Shown: piece by piece, positions 1 through 12,500 of the stretch
Layout: every line of letters starts with the position of its first letter
Position numbering within the stretch: the first letter of the stretch is position 1
Origin: Bathymodiolus brooksi
Taxonomy: Eukaryota > Mollusca > Bivalvia > Mytilida > Modiolidae
Direction of reading: 5' to 3'
Length of the DNA: 64,000 bases
NCBI GenBank assembly: GCA_963680875.1
Contig: OY804576.1
Location: forward strand, 73,847,668-73,911,667
Made by a program: the position numbers and the translations under genes
The notes under the pieces: model-generated
What the model was told of the DNA's origin: nothing
The model's input: only the letters and a program-made list of their open reading frames with translations
The model's database searches: none

Positions 1-595
1 ATTAGATGGGGGAAAAAAAATATGGAAGTGATTGTCAGACTGGTTGATATATATGCCTAATGTTTTCTTTTGTAGTTGGTGACATAGACCTATAAGATAC
101 AAGAAAATATGAGCTGTTATTATATGTTGCTACTGTGAAAAAAATAATAATAAAACAATTATGGCCCTCATCTGACATTTAGATTTGTCAATGTTTTATA
201 TTCTCCCTTGAGAATGTGAATCACTGAATGAAAATGGATATGTCCATAACTTTCTCTATGGAGATTTGACATTATATGGTCTTTGTTTCTAATTGGAAGC
301 CGAGTTGTTTACCTCACTTCGATAAATTTGCCACTACACTTTCAATAACAATTTTCTGTTTATCTGAGTTTTTTTTTATTGAGTTGAATATAACAATGTT
401 GTCTTGCATTTTCTGGCAATCTTTGTCGGCTTTCATTTACCTACGTAAGAACGTATTCATTCAAATTGTCTAGTGTATGCTCAAAAGTCAAAAGATTGTA
501 AAGCCAAATAATTTTAAAGGTTGTGATGAGCCAAAGGACCTTAAAAACAGGATAGACAAAATCTGTATTTCTAATTTTTTTGATTTTTTTTACAG

Positions 596-3500
596 GCAAA
601 TCCAAAGGGTACAACAATTAAAGAGGCTCTTGCCAAATTTGTAAGTTGATATTATTTATAGTTGGTTATTTTGTATCGGCTAGTGAAAATCATTGCACAA
701 TATGCATTTAATTGAGCAGAAATTAGTTTTACATATTATTTTATCAACTATATAAAACAAAGTCTACTCTGAGCAAAAGAACAATCCAACATGTACAAAA
801 GAATGACGTGAAGTAGAAGAAATAAGTGATGTATTAATTTGAATATTTTTGTCATATACCAATTTATGTTGTTGTCTGTAAGGGTTAGGATTTTTGGTGC
901 TTAATGCCACTTTAAACAATATTTCAGTTATATATTGTTGTGGTCAGTTTTATTGGTGGAGGAAGCCGGAGTATCTGCAGAAAACCAGACCTGTTGCAAG
1001 TCACTGACAAACTTGATCATATAATGTTGTATTGAGTACACCACGCCATGAGCGGGTTTCAAACTCACAACATTAGTGGTGATAGGCACTGATTGCACAG
1101 GTAGTTGTAAATCCAACTACCATGTGACCACGACGAATCCTTTGTCTAAGTCTTGACTAGTTTCCTTGAATTGTAAAAAATATTGAATAAATAATTTATC
1201 AACTACATGTATGTGTAAGGATTGTTTACTGTTGCAAGTAGCATAGCTATTCACTGACTGTATATTAGCATTTTTCTGCTACCCATTTCACGATTGAAAA
1301 GATCAACGATGCATGTAGGTCAAAACCGTCATTTTTTTTTACACAAAATAGCAAATTTGTTATGAAGAAAAATAATATTGTATGTAGTAGTTTTCATTGA
1401 AAATTATTACCATGTTAAAATATAATTACATTCTTTACCAATAAGTTAAGAACTACATGTATTCCAAAACAATATGAATGAAAGATTATGAATTTTTTGT
1501 CGAATCAACTATGTATTGTACATGTATTACTATTCATTAGAATGCTGATGAAAGCTATGATTGAAAATTTTATCACATATTTTCAATTTTAACTACCACT
1601 TACGAATTTAGTAATTAATTTTTTTCTTTAATTAAAGGCTGAAAAAAGTAACTGTAAAGCAGAAGAAGCAAAGGAAGTGCTTATATTTGGTCAGATTCCA
1701 CCAATAGAAAAAATGGATGCTTCCTTGTCAACTTTAGCAAACTGTGAGTAAGTACCACTATATTGATTTTAAGGTAATGTTTTTACAACAAGTTGATTGG
1801 CAGAATAATTTATATTTTTATTCCCCCTGAAAAAATATGGTAGAGCTTTTCATCACGACGTCTACTTGAAAACCTTCATGTTGATTACTGGTATTATACA
1901 AAGCAATTTCCATGAATGGATCTAGTCCCTGTTTTTGCAGGTTATGATCACATGAGTTTATATCTATCTAAATAATGCTATGCAATTAATATCTGTCCTT
2001 TCATTATCACCACTACATTTGTGACTGCGAGTTTGATTTCCATTTGTAGCAATGTGTACTCGATACAACTTTATTATGTGATAATGTTTATCATTGACTT
2101 GTGAAATGTCTGCTGTTTTCTCTAGAGTTCCTCCACCAATAGAACTGACTGTCACAATATAACTGAAATAATGTTGAAAAATGAAATGCAACAAGCTTGT
2201 CCACTTCCAGATTTGATTGAAATTGGCTCAAATCCTTTTTAACAAAATTATAGTTTTTATCCTGAACCTTGAAAAAATATATATTATACTGGTATATTAA
2301 AAAAATATATTTTAATATAAAATGTCAAAGTAAAAGCAAAGATCTATTGTTTTTTGGATACCATACAGAGCTCCAGATAAGCTGCGTATTTGCGTTTTTT
2401 ACGCTATGAAAACGAGTAAAAACGCATGTATTATCAGATCAGAGTGTACATTTACGCATACATATTGCTGTATAAGCAAACTTTCCAAATTCGGAGCGTA
2501 CTTGTACGCTGTTGACGATAATACATCTTTGACTTTGAGAAATTCCCCGTAATTACTTCTCTTTATACTTTTCGAAAGAGAAAGTGTATACATCTGAGGG
2601 GTACCGAATGTTTGCCTTTCTAAGCATCGATGTCAAAAGAGATCTGATTGGATGTTTAGGATAAATCATCCAATCGCGGTCAATATTACAAATAAATGTG
2701 GTTTAGTTAAGAACTAAAACGAAAGTGAATTTGGGAACACGTTGTTCGTTGAAAAAGAGCAAAAACATGAATAAGCGCACTACGGAAAATTATATACTTT
2801 TTTAAAAGTTCCTGACAGTTTCATCTGTGTCTAGTGACAGTATAGTTAAAGGAATCATTGATGACATTATCAACATGGCTGTGAAAACTGCCGAAGTCGA
2901 CGAGCAAAAAACCAAATATTTACAACATTTTATTAATAAACATGACACAATCGTGTCAAATTAAACAGAGATATACATTTCACTTGCATCCTGTGTTTAT
3001 TGAATAACACTTGTGTCCAACATAATTTTAAAAGTGTACATGTAAGCAATCTTTTCTGAAGTAGAGAGTACAACAGTGCAAAGGAAATGTGCAAATATGC
3101 ATCATTTTCAAAAGTAGGGGGTAATTACCCATTGGACTTGAAAATTATCTGGAGCTCTGTCATAAACAGAATGCCTTCAAATGTTTTTTTCTCTCAATAA
3201 ATGCTAATGACAACTTGATTTTATTTATGCAGTTTTAACAAAATGATATTTTTTTAAATTCTATACCTTTATTTTTCAGGAAGCTGTCACTATCTACAAA
3301 CATAATTGAAAAGATTGCAAATTTGAATGGTCTAAGTAGGTTTAATTACTGTACAAGAATTAGTAGGTTTTAATATAGCTGTGGAAAAAATGACATTTTG
3401 CTGGTTATGACTGTCAAAATTTATATGATATTTATGCATATCTGATTCTCATGTTTATTTTTGTAAATCACTAAAAATAAAAATTGTCAATTTTACATAG

Positions 3501-6500
3501 AGTCAGTCAGTACCTGAATGGTAATGACAAGTTAAATCCATTGCTACTGAATTAATTGATTGGTGTTTAAAGGGAAACTTCGCAAAAAAAAATGTTTTCC
3601 CCTGATGTATAAATATGAATATTAGCGTTTTATTATATTGGATAAGGGAATGAAATCGATTTTAAATTCAATCAACGATAGATGGATGTCGCCATTTTTA
3701 TAGCATCTTGATACCAATTATCACGTGATGTCTAAATACCACCACGCCCCAAAACAAGCGTGACAAACCGGGATCCTCATTCAGTGTCGATATGGCTTGT
3801 CAGGCATAATTCTTTTTATTTTTCTTATTATTCTAAACATATGAATTTATTACACAATCACTTTTTGCAGATTGACATTTTGTTTCTATATACTTATGGC
3901 AAAACAAACAAATCGGGGAAATTCGATATGGCTTGTCAGGCGTAATTCTTTTTATTTTTCTTATTATTCTAAATATATGAATTTATTACACAATCACTTT
4001 TTGCAGATTTACGTTTTGTTTCTATATACTTATGGCAAAACAAACAAATTGGGGAAAACGGTCCGTCTTTAATGAGACACATTTACAAAAGATTTTTTTC
4101 GAAAATTGAAGAACTACGAAATTATGTGAAAAAAAAGAACGGACATCGGAACAATGCCATGAATTCGTAAAAAAATAAAAATAGGCCTATACTACGGGGC
4201 AAAATTGTTTTAATAATATTATTTATAAGATCGTACTTTGTAATCGATCGTTCATGCACTACAATAAAGCTATACATAAGCTCTGCTTCTTAGCTAAAAG
4301 CACAGAAAGCTACAGGGTAGGAAGCCATAAAATTGAGAGGATTATGTAAACATATAATTTGTAATAGTTTTCATTTGACAATTACAAACGATGAGTATTA
4401 TAAATACTTTTAAAGTTTATTATACAAAACTTCAGGGTACATCTCTTACGTAATATAATAATTTGTTTATGGAAATACAATATTCATATTCGCCAACAGT
4501 AATAAAGATTAATCTGTTTTCATAACAGTTATTTCTGATTTGAACAAAGCGTAACATATAATATGTCTCTGCGTAAAGAAAACATTTTTTGTTTATTTTA
4601 ATCACATCTTTCGAACTGGCAGACGGATCCTTCTCATTAATCTCAGAATAGTCATAAAAAATATGGTTGTTGTTTTTATAAGGAAAAATTGCATACGAAT
4701 GGTTTTTGTCTATTTTGCTTTTTGGGGTTTGCAAGAAGAATTTTCTATCCTGCCCTGTTCACCCAGCTTTACTTCATAATTTTGGTTGTTGCTATATCAT
4801 TCTGATGAGGCACAAAAAAAATCTAGATAAAAATGAACAATTCAATATAACTTACGATCAATGTTAATCTTAAGATTTTTTTGTGAAAATAGCCCCAGAA
4901 TCATTGCTGCATCAGGCATGGATCCAGCAGTTTTGAAAACGGGGTCCCAGGCTCTTGTTTGCCAATTTTTACCCAATTTATACACAAATTTTACTAAATT
5001 GTCAAACACCCCCTTGATCCGCCAGTGTGCATTAATATGCACCCATTCCTAATGTATACTTGATCAGGGTCGTGTATTTTGATCACCTATTAGAACCTTT
5101 AAAATGTGTATTGCATCTCCTATTCTAGTCACGGGTAGCGTTAACGGGTCACAAAATGTGTATTGCGTTTCTGATTATTGCCGAAGATTGTGACACATGT
5201 ATTCAAGTATTCGGTCAGAGTCCCGTCGACCGGATGTAAAATGACACTTGTATATTCTGCCTGGCGACTTCCTGTGTGGACCTAAACTCATTACGCAATA
5301 TTAGGTACCCTACTGAGTGAACCGGTGTGAATGTACCTGTCGTTTTCAGAATGAAAATAAAAATAAGTAAATCCCACCTTTCACTTCTTATTTCAGGAAT
5401 TATTTGCCTGAATTTATTGAAGAATAAAATATTTAAAATTGAAATATAGTCTCTCGCTTCTGAAAATACATGAAAAATATAAGAAATATATTTTCCGCAT
5501 AATATTTTACGTTTTGCTCATCAAAAATGACAAACAAACTAAAAAAAAGGAAAAGAAATTAACATTTTTAAATCGCTTGCTCGCTCCAACGTTTTTAGCA
5601 CAAAATTCGAAGAACAAGATGTAAATTTGGTTGGGCCTAATCTCTGTATATTTTGACTGCTCTTCATCTGTTTATACCGCTCATGATCATGATCTCTTCC
5701 GAACTTTGTCTGAATGAATATCAGTGGATATCAAAATTATAGGTCAAGTTTGCTTACGGGGATCCGAGCTGGAAAAAAATCATATATTTAGGTTTTATGC
5801 CTTCTGGGGGGTCACTGAGCAAAGAGGTTTTTTTTCTTTAAACACTAACTTTGTAAACTCAGTTGCCACCCGATCTCCTAACCTTTAATTTTTAGTTCTT
5901 TAATTAATATTAAAGCATCTTTTATGAACATCGATCGTTAAAATTGTGAATACATATTAATTTTGATGGGATAGTTATATATAGTTAGGCCAATTTGGCA
6001 CCTCGAATAATGAAAACTTATAATTTCAAGGATGGTGTATATTTTTTTATCATCTAAAACATAATTACAATTATAATTGTTCCTGTTATTTCAACATTAT
6101 CTTTAATAAATAATAAACGATCTACCAACTTGTCTTGGAAAGCAAATAGTGTGTATTCAAATTCCCATTTTATTAATCCGATCAATACACAAGTTACGCG
6201 TTGTCAAAATTATCCATTATATTTTTCAGCACATTAACAGTAAAACAAAATGAACATAATTGTAAAAGGGATCCTACATATAGTGAATATAGGTGACTGT
6301 TGTAAAACACTCTTTCCGTTGTAAATATAAAGGAAATGAAACATTTTGTTCATTTAAAATAGTTGTTTGTCAAAAAGGTACGTATCTGTTCACTTCAGTA
6401 TTTAATTTTCCAACGGTTATTAGATTTAAATTACAGTCCTCTGAGCGCTTTAAATGAAGCGAATTTAACATCAGCGACCCAGACTTTAAATTTCAATCCC

Positions 6501-9500
6501 ACAATGCATTATCGGGCTAAAACGTCACAGCCTGATGGAAAAATTAGAAATTAAAATTACAAATTTGCAATTTGCTTCGTTATTTGTGGAAATATGTCGA
6601 TAAAACTTTGTGAATATGTATTTTATATCACCAGGAACATATTTACTAACATGTAAAAAATCGCGAAGTTTCCCTTTAATGCCAACTTCACCAATATTTC
6701 ATCTTATTGATAAATCAATAGGATTGGATAACAGGCTATGCCTATACAAATCCTTTCCAACAACAAGATGGAACAATTAGAATTAGAAAACAATTTAAAT
6801 AAGACATAGAGCAATCTACCCATCATGTATACATGCAATTCATCTTAATTACCAAGCATAAACACATGTATATTAATAGCAGAATCATACAAACAAAAAA
6901 ACAAAAACAAATTCTTTTCTTTCCCTTCTCCTTCCATTTCTTTTCTTTTTTTGTTAATAGGTATGATATAATAAGTATACATTCATTTTGTATTAATAGC
7001 AGAATCATACCAAAAAAAAGAAGAAAAACAAATTTTGTTTCCCTCTTTTTTCCCCCCTTTTCTTCCTTTTTCACCAATATTTCAGCTATATTGTGATGTG
7101 TATTAAAATTAAAATATACTTTGATAGATAAAAAAAATGTTGTTTTCAAGACAATGTCAATTAAGAACACTGAGATGAGAAAAAAATTGTGAAAATGTCT
7201 GCTCTTTATTTTTCAGAAAATTTGAAAATTTTGTCATTAGCTAGGAACAATATAAAATCATTAACAGGACTGGTAAGTTTTTAATAAGTACAAATGTACA
7301 TGTGTATTTATATTCTTAATTTTACACAACACCAATTGCCACACAGGAAATTTCATTTATCAATGATTTGTACCTTTACCTTTTGATCTTTACTCCAGAT
7401 AATATCTATTATCAAGCAACTATCGTGATATGAACAACCTATTGTTGTTTTTTGATGCTATAATGATGTCATCTCACCAAAGCCTTGATAAACATACTAT
7501 CGTTGATGTGTTTTGCTCGAAATGGACTTCTCATTGCATCTCACATCTCAGGGCTTTGCATTCGATTTGAGATTGCTCAGAGAAATCCATTTTCGCAAAA
7601 CAAATCAACAATAGTATATATTTATTGACTTGTTTTTAACCTAGCCTGTTTAGTGTGTGTATCTGATTCTCAGAGTTTATGTTTTCATTTGAGATATCAA
7701 ATAAATTTAATGTTTCAAATTTTATATTAGAGTTCATTTAACAAAATAATGTAGAATGGGAAAAGAGTTCATTGAACAAAATAATGTAGAATGGGATAAA
7801 AGATACTATCTATTTATTTAGTACAATTTTATATTAGATTTGAATGTTGGTGTCCTACACAAACCTCTAATTCAAGGATAAAGTGCACACATGACACTTT
7901 TGTTTTTTGAGTGACTGAAATAAGGGTAATCTCATTTTAGTCATCTTCGCTAGCCAAGGGTTACGATCCGCTCTACTCATCTTCACCCTTGGCATCGTTA
8001 GACGGATTTTCGAGGTCACACGGTGACGGTTTATATTTAATACAGCTAGTGGTAGCTGCAACCAATCAGAACATGCTTTACAAAAAGCACATGTTCTGTA
8101 GGAAAAATGTCAACAAAATAAAAATGTGTGTAAATGTTGTAAGTTTGAAATAAAAGCACTAGCTTACCATTGAATAACAGTATGAGCCTCGTCAAATCTT
8201 CGCTTGAAAATCAGCCATATTATATTCTCGAGTCAATTTTCAGGGCATTCAAGCGAAAGGAAATGAAAGCCTCTCGTCGATTGGCTGAAAATGACATTTT
8301 TACAAGGGGCGTAACTGTCAAAATCCAACAGGTGGCAGTGCACGGGAATTACGAAAATCCGACTAACGATGCCAAGGGTGAAGATGAGTAGAGCGGATCA
8401 TAACCCTTGGCTAGCGAAGATGCATTTTAGTATAAGAAAACAAAAAAAGAGAAACCTGTCTAAACTGAACCTCTTTGGGACCAGCTTTTGTGTTAGGAAT
8501 AGACAGATGTTCAGGTTAAATTTACACACATTTTCTACTTTAGGTCTTTATTTAAAGTTTGGTTTATGCAGGATTCTGGTTTATTCAGGGTTCGGTTTAG
8601 ACAGAGTTCATGGTATCAGAGATTTTTACAGAAAATAGTAATATGTTTTTGTAAAGACTAGAAGTGAATTTGAAGGTCTGTTTTATTTATTACAGGAAGC
8701 TGTTGGAGACACATTAGAACAATTATGGATATCACACAATAATATTGAAAAACTAAAAGGCATTAACGTCCTGAAAAAATTGAAGGTACCCTTATCATGT
8801 ACTGAAATTTTTTTTTATGTTAAGTCCTAGAGTGATGGTGCAGAAAATTTGCACACTGACAGTAATTGAAAAGAAATAAAAAAAAAACCCAGCTTTCTCT
8901 TTCTTCTTTCGATTTAATAGTTGTTGTTATATTCCAACAAGAAAAAAAGGTGGAAAAGGAGTGAGTAATTGTTGTTCAGCTCCAAGTGAGCTATTTTTCA
9001 GCTATATCATGGAGATGACAAGTTGCATTTTAATGAGATAATATCCGCTTTGTGGAATTTTTATAATGATAGCTCACTGAAACAACAGTCCGCAGGTAGA
9101 CATGTCGTTCCACTCTGACACATTATCCTGATTCCAAGACAACCAGTCTTTGTTCTTACTCCTTACTGTTGTTTGCTCAATGGGGAAGCAGCAAATACTA
9201 ATTTGATAGTCTTTAATTTTACCCGACCAGGACTTAAACTCACGATCTATCACACTCGAGGTGAGTATGCTAACCATTACGCAACCGATGCTATCCAGGT
9301 GGAAAATGAGGGATGGTGGGTATAGCAATGTGTCCATCTATCAATCTATGTCATTCAGATGACAAATTATTGAGAACTGTAATTTATAAAACTATATATA
9401 TATTTGCATGAAGAAAAAAATTGACTATTTTTGTTTTTTAATTGTTTTATGAAAGCAGTGGTAATTAATACCCTATAAGTGTGTTTTTTAGCTGGAGGCA

Positions 9501-12500
9501 AATTTCACGATTTTCTTCCAAAATGGTGGATTTTTTTTTAGTGGTATCTAATTTTCACGATCCTGAGTTTTAACCAAAATCAAATTTTAGCGGATTGACA
9601 GTTATATTAGAATAACATTATCTGAACTGTTTGAGCAGCAATTCAAAATAGGAAATGTTTTTAAATAAATTGAGTAAGAGCTTTTTGTATGCGATCGGCA
9701 GTATTTTAGAATTGTATACATTTTTAGCTCACCTGGCCAAAGGCCATGTGAGCTTTTGCAATCACTTGGCGTCCTTCGTACGTCGTAAACTTTCACATTT
9801 TAATCTTCTCCTCAGAAACCACTGGGCCAAATGCAACCAAACTTTGGTGGAATGGTCCTTGGATGGCCCCCTTCCAAAATTGTGTCCGGTGATCCCGACT
9901 TCCAACCAAGATGGCCACCAAGCTAAAAATAGAAAAAAGGGGATCAAATTTTAATTGTCCATTGCTGCTTTAGTATAAGCCAAAATGAGCTCAAATTTTA
10001 ACTGCAGCTACATGGCAAGGAGTAGTTTAACATATATTCCGGGTTTTTCTGTGAAATTTTTCTCTCAGCCGATTTATACAGATTATGCAAATTAGGCAGA
10101 TTTTGATAAAAGATCACATTTAAATCTTCTCCTCTGAAACCGCTGAACCAAATTAAACCGAATCTGGCAGGGATGGTCCCTGGGTGGGTCCCTTTCAAAA
10201 TTGTTTCCGACAGCCCCGCCCTCCATTCAAGATGGCTGCTGTTACTAAAAATAGAAATTTCTTCAATTGTCCATTGCTGTTTTAGTATAAATCAAAATGA
10301 GCTCAAATTTTAACTGAAGCTACATGGCAATGAGTAGTATAACATATTCTGGGTTTTTCTGTGAGATTTTTTCAGCCAGTTTATTCCATTTAGGAATATT
10401 ATGAGATAAAAATCACATCAAAATCTTTTGCTCAGAAATTTGAGTTGAAATGATCTTTGGGTGGCCCACTTTCAAAATTATGTGTAACACCCCCATTTTC
10501 TATTAACTTTAGATGTAAAATTGAAAACCAGGTGAGCCTCTAGTTTGTACATCTTCATGAATAGAAAATTGCGTTAGTCCATTTAATATAATCTTAACAT
10601 ATATGAATTATTACAACACATTTTTGAAAATTAAACACAAATAAGTCTCATTAACAGACTCCGAAATAAAATGTGATCAATTAATTAACACCAAAAATTG
10701 TCAGCTTACAGGTAATTAAAAATCAGTGAATGGAACTGATAATAATAATTAAAAATGGTGTGTTTACACAGCAACAACTATTCATGATAATTAGTGTTTT
10801 AAAGATAAAAGGGAAATTAATTACATGTAAAATAATTTACCTATGACATTGTATTTGTCACCAAATGCATTGTTTTCGGGAAGGATTTTTTACCCTTTGT
10901 TAGATATTTTAAAAGCGTCATTTCAACAATTTTAAGAATGGCAGTGACCACATAATTGTTAAATATTCGTTATATACAGTCATACTAGGGGAGACAGATC
11001 TTGTACGATTATTTAAGAGAATAAAGAAATTTATGTTGTAAAGGTCAGAAATTTATGTGGGGTTTTTTTTCGCTGATCGGTGTCTATCACGAATAAAGCG
11101 AAAATTAGGTACCCGCGAACAAAACCACTTGTACGGTAATTTATGTAGTGTTGTTTTCTTGTGTTTAGATTTACATTTTTTGTTTATTCCAATACGATAT
11201 TGTTGTTTTTTTCACAGGTTTTATACATGTCAAACAACTATGTGAAAGATTGGGGAGAATTTTCAAAACTTGTAAGTATATATTTATTTTTGTAACATGA
11301 TAAAAAGCACTGCTATTGTTATTGTTTTATGATGAAATTTAAATTATAAGAAAATCATTGTCTTCATTCAAACGTTTCCGCCACAACGCCTTCAACAGTA
11401 TTTTATTTCGTCAAGCCTGTTACATGATGTTATATATGGATAATAATTATTTTTATCATTAATACATGTCATGATAATTTTATAATTATTTAGGGACTGT
11501 CGTGGTTGTGATCGTATGGTAGTTGGATTTACAACTACCTATGCCATCAGTGCCTTTCACCACTAAAGTTTTGAGTTTGAATCCAACTCATGGTGAGGTG
11601 TACTCGATACAACATTATGTGATAAAGTTTGTCATCCGGGCAATCCGGTTTCCTCCACCAATAAAACTGACTGCCACGATATAGTCGAAATATTGTTGAA
11701 AGTGGTGTTAAACACCATAACCACCACCTTCATTGGTATTTTATTTCATCAAACTTGTTACATGATGTCACATATAGATAATAATTATTTTTATCATTAA
11801 TGCATATCATAATAACTTTATAATTATTTTCAGGGTGATTTACCATGCCTTGATGAACTGTTATTTGTGGGTAAGTATTGCAAATTTACGGTATTAATTA
11901 AATGGAGGAAGATAGAATTTGGTTAAAAAGTGGATCCAGCCGTTTTCTGTATTTCCAAAAATAATTTATGTAACAAATGAAAAAAAGACAAAAGTCCCTA
12001 AATGGTTGTTTCATTAATAAGCTTGAGCAAACGTTAATGTATGCATTATAGTTTAAGCATATTTTATTAATTAATTCAATATAACATTACAACATTCAGC
12101 TATATACATTACATAATAAGAAGTAATTAATAGGATTGGGAAACAAGTTACAAGAACTTATATTAATCCCTATCCGTAGGAATAAATTTCATATATAATA
12201 TACTGTGAATCTCTAAGGGGAGAAGCAAATAGAACTAACTAATAAATTTGATATAAATTACAGAAGGTATAAGAAGATAATGTATGCATTCAAGATAAAA
12301 CTTTGCAACAACAACAAAATTTACTCAATCTTATTCAACAAATCAATTATGTACATTTGTGCATTCAGAGACAACTTTGCCACACACAAAAAAACAACCC
12401 TGTTATTTCCTTTGACAACATCTGTACGTAACACTAAATGGTTGTGTGCTAAGGGATAAAATTAAAATCTTTATGTGAAATTGTTTGCAAAGGAATGGAT

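Noticed and set aside
8170..8391. 73-codon frame between and over the foldback arms
   Set aside because: Its end is the inverted-repeat arm itself and no homologous protein is recognised.
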